NCBI GenBank assembly: GCA_022844485.1
Contig: JALHLQ010000012.1
Coordinates: 43,752-107,751, forward strand
Reading direction: 5' to 3'
Source: Xanthobacteraceae bacterium
GTDB taxonomy: Bacteria; Pseudomonadota; Alphaproteobacteria; Rhizobiales; Xanthobacteraceae
DNA length: 64,000 nt
The position numbers were made by a program, and so were the translations under genes. The notes beneath the pieces are model-generated. The model made no database searches and had not been told where the DNA came from. It saw only the letters and a program-made list of their open reading frames with translations. Positions 1-8,373 of the stretch are shown in pieces (the first letter of the stretch is position 1; every line of letters begins with the position of its first letter).

Positions 1-523
1 TGGTTACATCGGTATTTTTGGCAATGTCATCCGCCAAGTCCGAATCTTGCAAATAGCGGATCAGGGTATTGATGATCGTCATAAGTTCGTTTGCCGCATT
101 GCCAAGTTCATCAAGCGTGTAGTCTCGATCGTCATCGTCTTGGCCGCCAATTTTGCCCTTGCCTTGCCGGAGGTCGATGTAGCCAGCGCGGATGGTCCTC
201 GGGCGAATGCCTTCGCGCCACAGAGAGTGGGCGATATGGGTCCTAAGGCTGTAATGAGCATGAGCGCCATCAAAGAGTGTTTTCAACGCTCGTTCGTGCC
301 TTCCATTGCCCAGCCTATAGAACTTGAAGTAGCTGTATAGCGTGTCTCTCTTCTGAGCGTAGCTGAGGGACTTGGTTAGAACTTTGATCTTCGCGTCGTC
401 TTGATGTGAAATTGCGGCCATAGCGGATTGAATCAGGTACTCAAGTCGCGCGAATGCGTGAACAATCGCTCCGAAGCGGGCGAAGTGTTCGACTGTGAGT
501 AAATCCTCTTGGGGATCATCCAT
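1..523 (-). CDS. Hypothetical protein, HEPN-like motif, 3' end outside window
   Basis: The frame opens with ATG at 523 on the reverse strand and stays open to base 2, giving at least 174 residues; the stop lies beyond the window edge. The visible protein is soluble and probably helical, with no signal peptide or membrane segment. An amphipathic helix near residues 14-32 and an R-x4-H motif at 94-99 (RTHIAH, within SLRTHIAHSLW) recall the broad HEPN-like class, where such a motif is catalytic or ligand-binding. I do not recognise the exact family, so this is a fold-level guess only. Its start codon lies in a CATG that also contains the start of the divergent gene at 522. Confidence 0.6.
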   Translation of the reverse strand, partial: MDDPQEDLLTVEHFARFGAIVHAFARLEYLIQSAMAAISHQDDAKIKVLTKSLSYAQKRDTLYSYFKFYRLGNGRHERALKTLFDGAHAHYSLRTHIAHSLWREGIRPRTIRAGYIDLRQGKGKIGGQDDDDRDYTLDELGNAANELMTIINTLIRYLQDSDLADDIAKNTDVT

Positions 524-668
524 GGCGAAGTCTCCAGACGATCTTGAGCAGGCGCGAAGAGTGATGGAGGCGCTGGTCCGCCAACCGCCTAAGCCGCACG
601 AAGAAATGAAGCTTGGCCGCAAGACCGAGACGAAGCCGAAAAAGAAAGCCCCGCCGAAGCGGGGCTGA
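522..668 (+). CDS. Small conserved basic protein, 48 aa
   Basis: A 48-codon frame from ATG at 522 to TGA at 666-668. The protein has an acidic N-terminus, a central VMEALVRQPPKPHEEMKLG segment and a Lys/Pro-rich tail. From memory, proteins with this VMEALVRxPPKPHxEMKLG core recur across Rhizobiales without assigned function. There is no membrane segment or signal peptide. No good Shine-Dalgarno sequence is visible, and the start overlaps the start of the divergent gene by 2 bp. The call rests on the recognisable core rather than on length. Confidence 0.55.
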   Translation: MAKSPDDLEQARRVMEALVRQPPKPHEEMKLGRKTETKPKKKAPPKRG

Positions 669-673
669 CTTTC

Positions 674-907
674 TTATCCGCGTGGCGGATAAGGATCGTG
701 ACCGTAAGTCCATTCGGTTCTGAACTGATTGTTCTGACCCTGGACCAAGACCTGCGCGTCGTGGCCAGACTTGCCGGCCTTCTGTGCAGTATCGACGGCT
801 ACTCGGATGGCGTCCCGTTGAGTGCTGTACGGGCCGTAATGCTTACCTTCATGCTTTATTTTCCATTGTCCTTCATGAAGGACAACGAAGTATTGGGCGC
901 GGGCCAT
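674..907 (-). CDS. DUF2188 domain protein
   Basis: A 77-residue protein that is almost entirely one DUF2188 domain. It starts MARAQYFVVLHEGQWKIKHE, then has the family's GPYSTQRDAIRVAVDTAQ helix and a closing strand that presents VLVQGQNNQFRTEWTYG and ends DPYPP. The domain is a small alpha/beta fold, common and often multi-copy in Rhizobiales; its biochemical role is unknown. The upstream sequence in the reading direction (aaggagaacacccatg) provides a good ribosome-binding site. The gene converges with the 48-aa gene, 5 bp away. Confidence 0.8.
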   Translation of the reverse strand: MARAQYFVVLHEGQWKIKHEGKHYGPYSTQRDAIRVAVDTAQKAGKSGHDAQVLVQGQNNQFRTEWTYGHDPYPPRG

Positions 908-946
908 GGGTGTTCTCCTTTAGCTCGCGAATCAGTGGGAGCTATC

Positions 947-1123
947 ATGGTAACATACCCGCCAGAGTTGCTGCCCCGGCCCGACAGCGATGATGTGGTT
1001 GAGGTATTTGTTCTTGGGGAGAATGGGGAAAAACCACGGCTGATCGCGGTTTTTCCGCCTGCGCCGCCAAGCGATGAACCGTTTAGCGGTGCGCTTCAGA
1101 AGCCTAGGGGTCTGCTTAGTTAG
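947..1123 (+). CDS. Hypothetical protein, 58 aa
   Basis: ATG at 947 opens a 58-codon frame ending at TAG 1121-1123. The product begins MVTYPPELLPRPDSDDVVEV and is acidic and proline-rich, with a plausible short beta segment (VEVFVLGENGEKPRLIAVF). The frame is open further upstream to 698, but that part overlaps the DUF2188 gene antisense, so the internal ATG is preferred. I do not recognise it, and coding status is uncertain. Confidence 0.35.
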   Translation: MVTYPPELLPRPDSDDVVEVFVLGENGEKPRLIAVFPPAPPSDEPFSGALQKPRGLLS

Positions 1124-1167
1124 TCGGCCGGTACGTCAGGCGCTTGCCTACATCGGCGGTGCTTCTG

Positions 1168-1314
1168 ATGTGCGCCGCGGTACCGGCACTCGCGGCGAGT
1201 GCGTCTTCCAACACTTACTTCGCTTTGGTTCCGATCGGTTTCGTGGCCGCCTATCTGTTCTTCTCAGTGCGCGCGCTTTGGCTTTCCAGGTATCCGGTAC
1301 AAACGAAAGACTAA
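1168..1314 (+). CDS. Possible small membrane protein, 48 aa
   Basis: An ATG at 1168 gives 48 residues: a small-residue stretch (AAVPALAASASSN) and then one clear hydrophobic helix (LVPIGFVAAYLFFSVRALWL) followed by a basic tail. The frame can be extended to a TTG at 1144, which would make the N-terminus look like a signal peptide. I do not recognise a homologue and there is no strong ribosome-binding site, so this is tentative. Confidence 0.25.
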   Translation: MCAAVPALAASASSNTYFALVPIGFVAAYLFFSVRALWLSRYPVQTKD

Positions 1315-1696
1315 GAACAATGGGCAATCGTCGCCTGTCGCGTGAACGGCGGCGGCGCGTGGGAATGAGCCGGCCGAGTCCGACGGCATAAAAGAAACAA
1401 GACGCATCTCTTGCGCATGCGCGCCGCGCCGTGATACGGCGAAATTCATCGTGGCGCTGCGCGCGCCCGGTCCTTCGGTGGCATACTGTCAGGTGATTAC
1501 GATCTCAGAACACGCGGACTCTTCCCGGGCGGTTTTTGTTTGCCCGGCGGCTTCAACCCGCGCCCAACGCGATGCCTGTCGCGGGTCCGTAGTCAGTCCG
1601 GTCTGAGCGTCGCGAAATTCTGAACGATGGTCCTGCCCGGCTTGCGCCATGCGGCCAGCGGCGCGGCGGGCTTTCGCATATCCCACAGGAGCACCC
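1315..1696. other. Non-coding stretch before the phage genes
   Basis: About 380 bp without a convincing gene. Long frames here are arginine-rich out-of-frame readings of GC-rich DNA. I see no terminase or portal remnant, no repeat and no clear promoter. The last bases (cacaggagcaccc) are the ribosome-binding site of the next gene. Confidence 0.4.
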
Positions 1697-2491
1697 ATGA
1701 ACGAGAACGATCGCCTGCCGGGCGAGCCGGCCGATGTCGGCCGGCTTTCCGACGAAATGCCGCCGAACGGCCTGGCGCATGACGACCAGGCTTTTGGAGA
1801 AGCAGAGGACGGCGGCGAGAGCGGCAACAGCGCCAGGCCCGGCGAACGCGACGACGAGAGCGATGCGGAGGCCGGCGACGACAGGCGCCGAAGGCCGAGC
1901 GGCTATCAGCGTCTCAAGCGCCGCGCGGGCGCGCTGCTTGCGGAGAACGTCGAGCTGCTTCGCGCGGTCGAGGACTTGCGCAGCCGCCTTCCGGCTGACC
2001 GCGGCGACTTCGCGCCCGCCGATCGCGCGCCGGTTCGCGGCGAACTCGACGTCCAGGACTCCACGGACGCGCAGCTCCGGCGCGAGTCGGACGAGCGGCG
2101 CGAGCGCATGGCGAGCTATCAGGAGCGGGTTTCGCACGCGCGCGAGCGCATCGACGACTTCGACGAGGCCATGCTGCACATGCGCGGCGTGACGGTGCGC
2201 GACGATGTCATCGACGAGATCATGACCTCCGACAAGGGACCGCTGATCGCCTATCACCTCGCCAAGAATCCGGCCGAGCTGCACGAGCTGAACGGCATGG
2301 GTGCGCGAGAACTCTCGCGCGCCCTCGGCCGGCTCGAAGGCCGGCTGTCTCTGCCAGGCGCGAGGACCACCACCAAAACTCCGCCTCCGCCGAGCATTCC
2401 GCGCGGCGGCGCGGCAGCCTCTTCCGATCCCGCGAAAATGAGCCAAAGGGATTACGAGGCCTGGCGCAAGAAGGGCGGCGGCAAAGGCTGA
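1697..2491 (+). CDS. Putative phage scaffolding protein
   Basis: 264 residues from ATG 1697, preceded by cacaggag at good spacing; an in-frame extension upstream lacks a ribosome-binding site. The protein is very acidic in its first 65 residues, has a long charged coiled-coil-like middle (RLKRRAGALLAENVELLRAV; RRESDERRERMASYQERVSH) and a C-terminal Pro/Gly/Lys tail. It sits 79 bp upstream of a P22-type coat gene, the place of the scaffolding gene in P22-like phages. Scaffolding proteins are helical, charged and poorly conserved, which fits. The role is inferred mainly from position and composition. The portal gene expected before it is absent. Confidence 0.6.
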   Translation: MNENDRLPGEPADVGRLSDEMPPNGLAHDDQAFGEAEDGGESGNSARPGERDDESDAEAGDDRRRRPSGYQRLKRRAGALLAENVELLRAVEDLRSRLPADRGDFAPADRAPVRGELDVQDSTDAQLRRESDERRERMASYQERVSHARERIDDFDEAMLHMRGVTVRDDVIDEIMTSDKGPLIAYHLAKNPAELHELNGMGARELSRALGRLEGRLSLPGARTTTKTPPPPSIPRGGAAASSDPAKMSQRDYEAWRKKGGGKG

Positions 2492-2570
2492 CATCAACCA
2501 AGGACGCCGGCCCCGGCGCGGGTGATCGCCCGCGCACGCGCGCACGTCCGCATTTTTCAAGGACAGGACC

Positions 2571-3800
2571 ATGCCAAACACCATGCTCACTCCCAGCGTC
2601 ATCGCCAAGGAGGCGCTGATGCAGCTCAAGAACAAGCTTCGCTTCGGCAAGCTGGCGCACCGGCAGTACAAGAAGGATTTCGTGAAGGTCGGCGACACGG
2701 TGACAATCCGCAAGCCGGTGAAGTTCTACACCGCCGACGGCGTTGCCCGCGTCAACCAGGACGTCGAAGAGGGAAACACCACGATCGTCATCAACGCGCG
2801 CAAGCACGTCTCGTGGAAATTTTCCACGCATGACCTGACGCTGACGATCGAAGAATATTCCAAGCGGTACATCGAGCCGGCCATGATCACGCTGGCGCAG
2901 ACGATCGATGCGGGCGGGGCGGCGCTCTATCGCGACGTGTGGAATTCGGTCGGCACGCCGGGCACGACGCCGAACAACTACGCGGCGGTCGCGGCCGGCG
3001 CGCAGCGCCTGACCGAAATGGCCGTGCCCACGGAAGAGCGCAAGGCGGTGCTGAACTCGGCGGCGTTCCACACGATCGCGGCGACGCTCACCACGCTCAA
3101 CATGCCGCAAATGGCGATGAAGGCCTGGGGCTCGGGCGAGATCGGCAATCTCGCCGGCTTCAACACCTTCGAGACGGTCAACCTGAAGAGCCATACTGTC
3201 GGGACCAAGGCGGGCGCGCCACTGGTCAACGGCGCGGCGCAGGTCTCCACCTATGCGGCGGTGAAGGCGACGAACCAGCAGAACCTGATCACGGACGGCT
3301 GGGGCTTGTCTTCCGCCGTTTTGAAGGTAGGCGACATCATCACCATCGCCGGGGTGTTCGCCGTCAATCCGGTGCCGGGCGAAGGCGCGGCCGGCAAGAC
3401 GGTGATGCCTTATCTGCAGCAGTTCGTGGTGAAGTCGGACGTTTCCTCCGACGGCGCCGGCAACGCGACGCTCGCGATTTCACCGGCCATCATCACGTCG
3501 GGCCCGTATCAGACGGTCTCGGTGGCGCCGGCCGACAACGCGGCGATCACCGTGTTCGGTTCGGCCAGCACCGCCTATCCGCAGAACATGCTCTTTCACG
3601 AGAACGCGTTTGCGCTCGTCACCGTGCCGCTGGAAATGCCGGACGGCGCGGCCTGGAAGTCGCGGGAGACCGACGACGGCCTCTCGGTCCGCATCGTGAA
3701 GGACTACGACATCAACACCGACGAGGACATCGTCCGCATCGACGTGTTGTATGGCTGGAAGTCGCTCTATCCGGACCTCGGCTGCCGCCTGTGGGGGTGA
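2571..3800 (+). CDS. P22-like major capsid (coat) protein
   Basis: 409 residues from ATG 2571, with aaggacagg as ribosome-binding site. The N-terminus (MLTPSVIAKEALMQLKNKLR), the KVGDTVTIRKPVKFYTADG segment and the KHVSWKFSTHDLTLTIEEYS stretch are characteristic of the P22 gp5 coat family (HK97-type fold with an inserted domain). Length is close to P22 gp5 (430). The protein would form the icosahedral shell around the scaffold encoded just upstream. A strong terminator follows 18 bp after the stop, so scaffold and coat probably form the end of a transcription unit. Confidence 0.85.
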   Translation: MPNTMLTPSVIAKEALMQLKNKLRFGKLAHRQYKKDFVKVGDTVTIRKPVKFYTADGVARVNQDVEEGNTTIVINARKHVSWKFSTHDLTLTIEEYSKRYIEPAMITLAQTIDAGGAALYRDVWNSVGTPGTTPNNYAAVAAGAQRLTEMAVPTEERKAVLNSAAFHTIAATLTTLNMPQMAMKAWGSGEIGNLAGFNTFETVNLKSHTVGTKAGAPLVNGAAQVSTYAAVKATNQQNLITDGWGLSSAVLKVGDIITIAGVFAVNPVPGEGAAGKTVMPYLQQFVVKSDVSSDGAGNATLAISPAIITSGPYQTVSVAPADNAAITVFGSASTAYPQNMLFHENAFALVTVPLEMPDGAAWKSRETDDGLSVRIVKDYDINTDEDIVRIDVLYGWKSLYPDLGCRLWG

Positions 3801-3818
3801 GCAGCACTGCCGACTGAA

Positions 3819-3844
3819 GCGGGCCGGTCAGGCCCGCTTTTTTC
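3819..3844 (+). terminator. Rho-independent terminator after coat gene
   Basis: A 7-bp perfect stem (gcgggcc/ggcccgc) with a 5-nt loop is followed directly by seven T residues. It closes the scaffold-coat unit. Confidence 0.85.
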
Positions 3845-3976
3845 CTTCATCGAGGCCGTCGCATGAGTGCCGGACCCGTTTTTGCCCGCGGCACGTCGTA
3901 TCCGGGTACGCGCTGTATGGCTGGACGTCTTTCTGCAATGGTGTATGTCCATGGTTGTCGCAGGTCGGGGATTCAA

Positions 3977-4582
3977 ATGGGTCACGCAAGGGCCGCCAAG
4001 TCTCTGTTGCGCAGCACGGAATCGCTCTTGTCCATATCTGCGTTGCAACGTCATGCCTCTGCACTGTTGATCTTGGCGGCGCTTACGCTTGCATGCTCCG
4101 ACCTCACAGGGGCAGGCGAGTTGCGCGTCGGATCACGCGGCGACTCGGTGGAGGTCATCCTGGCGCAAAGCGCTGCGGGGCCCTCTTTGGAGGAGATCAA
4201 TAACGAAATCCAAGAGCTTGCGGCCAAAGACAATGTAACCACCGTCATCCCCGAACAGGCTATCAGGCGGTGGCTGCCAAGCGATGATCTGGATGAGAAC
4301 GCGGCAACGCTTCGGTCGCTGGGCTTCGAAGTTGAAGTCCATGATGTTGAGAGCGGGCGCGATGATCCCGACGGAACTTACACATCGGCAAGACTGCAAG
4401 GTAAACGGAAGTTCTTTGTCGCCCGTAAGATCGTGCGAAGCGGAACAGCTTATTATGTTCACGAAGGCCGGATCGTCGAAGTTGGCTGGGCTGTCTCGGC
4501 CTTGATGTCTGGCAGCGTCAACCACAGTGGCCAGCGCGCAGTATCCGGGCGTTTCGGGACGGAAGCAGCCCCTTTGAACTGA
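3977..4582 (+). CDS. Hypothetical lipoprotein-like protein
   Basis: The frame is open from 3863, but ATG 3977 gives a better N-terminus: basic residues, then ALLILAALTLAC, a lipobox-like stretch whose Cys would be acylated after signal peptidase II cleavage. About 200 residues result. The rest is mixed alpha/beta with repeated acidic segments (SLEEINNEIQELAAKD; DDLDENAATLRSLGFEVEVH) and no family I recognise. It follows the coat terminator and precedes the GH1-like pair, so it may belong to inserted cargo rather than to the virion. Nucleotide composition is a little less GC-rich than its neighbours. Confidence 0.45.
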   Translation: MGHARAAKSLLRSTESLLSISALQRHASALLILAALTLACSDLTGAGELRVGSRGDSVEVILAQSAAGPSLEEINNEIQELAAKDNVTTVIPEQAIRRWLPSDDLDENAATLRSLGFEVEVHDVESGRDDPDGTYTSARLQGKRKFFVARKIVRSGTAYYVHEGRIVEVGWAVSALMSGSVNHSGQRAVSGRFGTEAAPLN

Positions 4583-4616
4583 GATCGAACGTCTTTGCGT
4601 TCGCGCAGGACTTCGC

Positions 4617-4641
4617 GGAACCCGGCCGTGAATCAAAAGTT
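4617..4641 (+). promoter_or_regulatory. Near-match EcfG-type promoter before GH1-like pair
   Basis: GGAAC at 4617-4621, a 16-bp spacer, then AGTT where the EcfG consensus has CGTT: one mismatch. It lies 97 bp before the glycosidase start. Weak on its own; listed because exact copies precede the main glycan cassette. Confidence 0.25.
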
Positions 4642-4737
4642 CCTATTGTTGGGAGGGCGGCCATGCGGGAAGGCAAGATGATCAGCGGCCTTTTCAAAGA
4701 AGCCATGTTCGGCGGCCGCGGACGATCAGGCCGGTGA

Positions 4738-6063
4738 ATGCTGCCGACTTCCTCCGCGTTGACTCGATTGACCGAACCCGACGCCTTCTGGTGGGCGACG
4801 GGTATCGAGGACACGTTTATCACGGCGCCGCATCCGCGCACCGGGCGCACGCTCGACGAGTATGAGCTCACGCAGCACTACGAGCGATGGCATGACGACC
4901 TCGGCTTGATGGCCGAACTGGGAGTACGTTGTGCGCGCTACGGCATTCCGTGGCATCGCATTCAGCCGTCGCCCACGGCGTGGGACTGGCGCTTTGTCGA
5001 CCAGGCGATCGACAGGATGTTATCGCTCGGCATCGATCCCATGGTGGATCTCGTCCATTACGGACTTCCGCCCTGGATCGAGGGGGCGTTTCTCAATCCG
5101 GACTATCCGAAATACGTGGCCGAATACGCCGCGCGCGTCGCCGAGCGGCTGCGCGGAAAGGTGCGGTGGTACACACCGCTGAACGAACCGCGGATCACCG
5201 CCTGGTATTGCGGGCGGCTCGGCTGGTGGCCGCCGTATCAGCGAAGCTGGTCCGGGTTCGTGGCCGTGATGCTGTCGATCTGCGAAGGCATCGTGGCAAC
5301 GGTCCGCGCCCTGCAAAGCGTCGATCCCGAGATCGTCGCCTATCACGTCGATGCAACCGACCTCTACGAGACGAATGATCCTGCGCTCGCGAAGGAGACG
5401 GAGCGAAGGCAGGCGATCGTCTTTCTCGCGCTCGATCTGATCAGCGGCAAGGTCGATCCGAATCACGCGCTCTGGGACTGGCTGCGTGCCCACGGCGCCG
5501 CCGAGAACCGCCTGCAGGAGTTTTCGCAGCGGCCGCTCGCGCTTCCCGTCATCGGCATCAATCTCTACCCGATCTTTACCCGCAAGCAGGTGTTGCGGGA
5601 CGCGAAGGGCCGGCTGCGCATCGCGATGCCGTATGCGAAGGCCGATCTCGTCACCCGGCTCGGCCGTCTCTACTTCGAGCGCTACCGCGCGCCGCTGATG
5701 ATTTCCGAAACCGCAACCAAAGGCTCCGTCCAGCGGCGGCAAGACTGGCTCACGCAGTCGCTGTCGGCCGTCAAGGACCTGCGCGCCGGCGGAGTTCCCC
5801 TCGTCGGCTACACCTGGTGGCCGATGTTCGCGCTGGTTACATGGGCGTACAGGCAGGGGCGGCGGCCGGTGGATGCGCATCTCCTGCAAATGGGTTTGTG
5901 GGATCTCGATCCCGGTTCCACAGGCTCCCTGAATCGGGTCAGAACCCCCCTGGTGACGGCTTATCAGGCTATAGTGGCTCGCAAAGCGGAACCCGTGGGG
6001 CTGCTTGCGCCAAAGTCGAACCGCCTCGCCCCCGGCGCGTTGACGAACTCCGCAATCGCATAA
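4738..6063 (+). CDS. GH1-like (clan GH-A) glycosidase
   Basis: 441 residues. The (beta/alpha)8 signature residues of glycoside hydrolase family 1 are visible: the acid/base in TPLNEP near residue 150 and the nucleophile in MISETA near residue 323, each at the end of a predicted barrel strand. WERWHDDLGLMAELGV-type and GIPWHRIQPSP segments form the first strands. There is no signal peptide, so the enzyme is probably cytoplasmic. Retaining GH1 enzymes hydrolyse beta-glycosides, and some transglycosylate. It is 10 bp upstream of a second GH1-like gene. The pair lies between phage capsid genes but resembles enzymes from rhizobial glycan cassettes, so it may be displaced from the cassette at 36-56 kb. 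The substrate cannot be inferred. Confidence 0.75.
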   Translation: MLPTSSALTRLTEPDAFWWATGIEDTFITAPHPRTGRTLDEYELTQHYERWHDDLGLMAELGVRCARYGIPWHRIQPSPTAWDWRFVDQAIDRMLSLGIDPMVDLVHYGLPPWIEGAFLNPDYPKYVAEYAARVAERLRGKVRWYTPLNEPRITAWYCGRLGWWPPYQRSWSGFVAVMLSICEGIVATVRALQSVDPEIVAYHVDATDLYETNDPALAKETERRQAIVFLALDLISGKVDPNHALWDWLRAHGAAENRLQEFSQRPLALPVIGINLYPIFTRKQVLRDAKGRLRIAMPYAKADLVTRLGRLYFERYRAPLMISETATKGSVQRRQDWLTQSLSAVKDLRAGGVPLVGYTWWPMFALVTWAYRQGRRPVDAHLLQMGLWDLDPGSTGSLNRVRTPLVTAYQAIVARKAEPVGLLAPKSNRLAPGALTNSAIA

Positions 6064-6073
6064 AGGGAATAAG

Positions 6074-7285
6074 ATGTTTCGGAGCTTCTTTCTGGCCGGG
6101 TTCGAGGGATCGACTGGGTACAACAAGCGGGGGCAGTGGTTCGACCAGGTTGTTGCCACCGGGCACGACAAGACCGTCGACCAGGATTATGCCGACCTCG
6201 CGCAACTGGGCATTCACGGTGCGCGCGAAAGTGTGCGGTGGCCGCTGGTCGACTGGCGGGGGCGTTATGATTTCTCGAGCGTCGAACCCTTTCTCGAGGC
6301 CGCGCGGCGTCACCGGGTCGAGGTGATCTGGGACCTGTTCCATTACGGCTTCCCGCAGGACGTCGACCTCTGGTCGGAGGCCTTTCCCAAACGCTTTGCG
6401 GACTATTGCTACGCAGCCAGCCGCTTCATTGCCGCACGCACGGAGGGACAGTGCGCGTTCACGCCGGTCAACGAACCGTCGTTCATGGCCTATGCGGCCG
6501 GCGAAAAAGGATTGTTCTCGCCCTATGCCACCGGCCGCGGCTGGGATTTGAAGGTGACGCTGGTGCGCGCGGCGATCGCCGGCATCGATGCGATCCGCGC
6601 CGCCTGCCCCGATGCGCGCATCGTCAATGTGGACCCGCTTTGCCGCGTCGCCTGTCCCGTGGACCGCCCGGAACTCGAAGCGGAGGCGCACGATTTCAAC
6701 GAGCGCCTGGTCTTTCAGTCCTTCGACATGCTGTGCGGCCGGCTGCTGCCGGAACTCGGCGGAAGCCGCGACCATCTCGATGTCGTCGGGATCAACTATT
6801 ACTGGACCAATCAATGGGAGCTGCATCGCGCGCCGGATGAGAACGGCGTCATTCCGCCGCTTGCCGACGACGATCCGCGCCGCGTGCCGTTGCGGGACCT
6901 CGTGCGCGCGGTATGGGAGCGCTACGGCGGCGAGGTGATGATCACCGAGACGAGCCATGTCGGCGACAACCGCGGGCATTGGCTGCGGGAGGTGGCGCGC
7001 GACTCGGAAGCGCTGCTGCTCGCCGGCGTTCCGCTGCGCGGCGTCTGCCTCTACCCGATCCTGGGCATGCCGGAGTGGCACGATCAGGACATCTGGGCCC
7101 CGATGGGACTATGGGATCCGTTGTGTCACCGCGAACCCGGCGCCGGCCGGCTGATCTGCGCGCCGATGCTGCAAGCTCTGAACGATGTGCGGCACGTCGA
7201 TCAGCTTCATCTCTCGCTGCGGCGCGAGCACGAGATGGTCAGGCCATCCCGTCACACGGTGGCGCGGGCAAGACGCATGGCGTGA
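6074..7285 (+). CDS. GH1-like (clan GH-A) glycosidase, second of a tandem pair
   Basis: 403 residues, 10 bp after the previous gene; aagggaataag supplies the ribosome-binding site, so the two are probably co-translated. Catalytic motifs are TPVNEP near residue 133 and MITETS near residue 291. The N-terminus (FFLAGFEGSTGYNKRG) and the WDLFHYGFP strand are typical of the GH-A barrel. Similarity to its neighbour is limited to the barrel motifs, so these are diverged family members rather than a recent duplication. No signal peptide. It is shorter than classical GH1 (about 450). The same inference about origin applies as for its partner. Confidence 0.75.
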   Translation: MFRSFFLAGFEGSTGYNKRGQWFDQVVATGHDKTVDQDYADLAQLGIHGARESVRWPLVDWRGRYDFSSVEPFLEAARRHRVEVIWDLFHYGFPQDVDLWSEAFPKRFADYCYAASRFIAARTEGQCAFTPVNEPSFMAYAAGEKGLFSPYATGRGWDLKVTLVRAAIAGIDAIRAACPDARIVNVDPLCRVACPVDRPELEAEAHDFNERLVFQSFDMLCGRLLPELGGSRDHLDVVGINYYWTNQWELHRAPDENGVIPPLADDDPRRVPLRDLVRAVWERYGGEVMITETSHVGDNRGHWLREVARDSEALLLAGVPLRGVCLYPILGMPEWHDQDIWAPMGLWDPLCHREPGAGRLICAPMLQALNDVRHVDQLHLSLRREHEMVRPSRHTVARARRMA

Positions 7286-7302
7286 TTTTGGGGATGCAGG
7301 CG

Positions 7303-7339
7303 CCCTAACAAAAGAACCCCGGCACCAAGGCCGGGGTTC
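7303..7339 (-). terminator. Rho-independent terminator of PRC-barrel gene
   Basis: A perfect 10-bp stem (7314-7323 with 7330-7339) is followed, in the reverse direction, by ttttgtta. It ends the reverse-strand PRC-barrel gene. Confidence 0.75.
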
Positions 7340-7358
7340 GAATCGCAATTTAGCGCCG

Positions 7359-7973
7359 TCAACGATTTGGCGCGCCGGTCCGCGGCGCCGAGCCGGTTGC
7401 ACCGGAGTCGCGCCCGGTGTCGCTGGCATAGCGGAACGAGGGCGCGTTCTGCAGCTGCTCCTTGGTCAGGCTGACGACAGCGTGATCAGGATACTCGCGC
7501 GGTCCCGACGCGGTCGTCGCCGCTCCGCCAGTCGTGCCTGTCGTCCCCGTACCGCTGGCCGTGCGTGCCGGCTCCATGCGGAATTGCAGCGCGCTGAACG
7601 GAATGGCCACGTCCTTGGCTCCGATGCCGAGGAAGCCGCCGACGCCGATCACCACGGCTTCGACCTTGCCATCCTTGCCCAGCAGAATCTCGCTGATATC
7701 GCCCACTTTGTCGTTGTTCGCGCCATAGACATCGAGCCCGATCATTTTGTCGGCCCGCCACTGGTCGCTTTGCTGTTGCGCCATGAAATTGACGGAGCCG
7801 GCCGAGGGGGTCTGGCTCTGCATGCCGGGCGACGGCGTCGCAGCCGGCGGAGATGACGGCTGAGTCGCGGCCGGCGGCGATGCCTGGCCGGGCTGAGGCT
7901 GGGTGGTCTGGGCGATGGCGGAACCGGCCACCAGTACGGCCGCAATGGCCAAAGCGGATGTGAGCGTTCGCAT
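7359..7973 (-). CDS. Exported PRC-barrel domain protein
   Basis: 204 residues from ATG 7973 with an aggagg ribosome-binding site; a longer frame to 8153 has no support. MRTLTSALAIAAVLVAGSAIA is a clear signal peptide with AQT after the cleavage site. A Pro/Gln/Ser-rich linker follows, then a PRC-barrel (SDQWRADKMIGLDVYGANN; VGDISEILLGKDGKVEAVVI; GAKDVAIPFSALQF) and a Thr/Gly-rich linker before VSLTKEQLQNAPSF. Such proteins are frequent stress-associated envelope proteins in Rhizobiales; their molecular role is unknown. It has its own terminator and a near-match EcfG promoter, and lies against the phage transcription direction, so it looks like a host gene inside the prophage. Confidence 0.8.
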   Translation of the reverse strand: MRTLTSALAIAAVLVAGSAIAQTTQPQPGQASPPAATQPSSPPAATPSPGMQSQTPSAGSVNFMAQQQSDQWRADKMIGLDVYGANNDKVGDISEILLGKDGKVEAVVIGVGGFLGIGAKDVAIPFSALQFRMEPARTASGTGTTGTTGGAATTASGPREYPDHAVVSLTKEQLQNAPSFRYASDTGRDSGATGSAPRTGAPNR

Positions 7974-8006
7974 GTCTATCCTCCTGATGAAAACGATCGG
8001 GGGTAG

Positions 8007-8032
8007 AACGCGGGAACTCCGCGCTTGGTTCG
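8007..8032 (-). promoter_or_regulatory. Near-match EcfG-type promoter of PRC-barrel gene
   Basis: In the reverse direction CGAAC, a 17-bp spacer and CGTT: one mismatch from GGAAC-N17-CGTT. It ends 34 bp upstream of the PRC-barrel start, the same geometry as the exact sites elsewhere. Confidence 0.35.
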
Positions 8033-8190
8033 ATGCCGCAAGCCAGGCATTTCGGACCGGCCAACGGATCCCGCACCGCGCGACCTCGGTCTGAGTGGCA
8101 AAAGGGCGCAAATCACGGTTCCGGCTCCGCCGGTTCGCCGATCGCGTGCGCAATCAGGCGCGCGTCATTCATGTCACGGAGCGACGATCC

Positions 8191-8373
8191 ATGGCCGACG
8201 ACATCATCCCGACCTGGGGCTATCGAAAAGGCGAAGCACAGATTTTCAACCTCCCGAAACAAGGCGCGTTGCGGAAGGGATGGGCGGACAAGCCGCCTCG
8301 CGGCGAGCATCCGCATGAGCGTGAAGCTCGGATGCTGGCCGGAGCCGGCTCGCGGGAAGGCGATGACCGATGA
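8191..8373 (+). CDS. Small phage-associated hypothetical protein, 60 aa
   Basis: ATG 8191 gives 60 residues: MADDIIPTWGYRKGEAQIFN, then a basic LPKQGALRKGWADKPP segment and a charged tail. Its stop overlaps the start of the next gene by 4 bp (ATGA), so they are translationally coupled. From its position ahead of the gp4-like gene it is probably a virion-assembly accessory. I recall similar proteins in rhizobial prophages but know no function. Confidence 0.55.
   Translation: MADDIIPTWGYRKGEAQIFNLPKQGALRKGWADKPPRGEHPHEREARMLAGAGSREGDDR

Noticed and set aside
1553..2713. Long reverse-strand frame opposite the scaffold gene
   Set aside because: It is an arginine/alanine-rich antisense reading of GC-rich coding DNA without a ribosome-binding site or known motifs.
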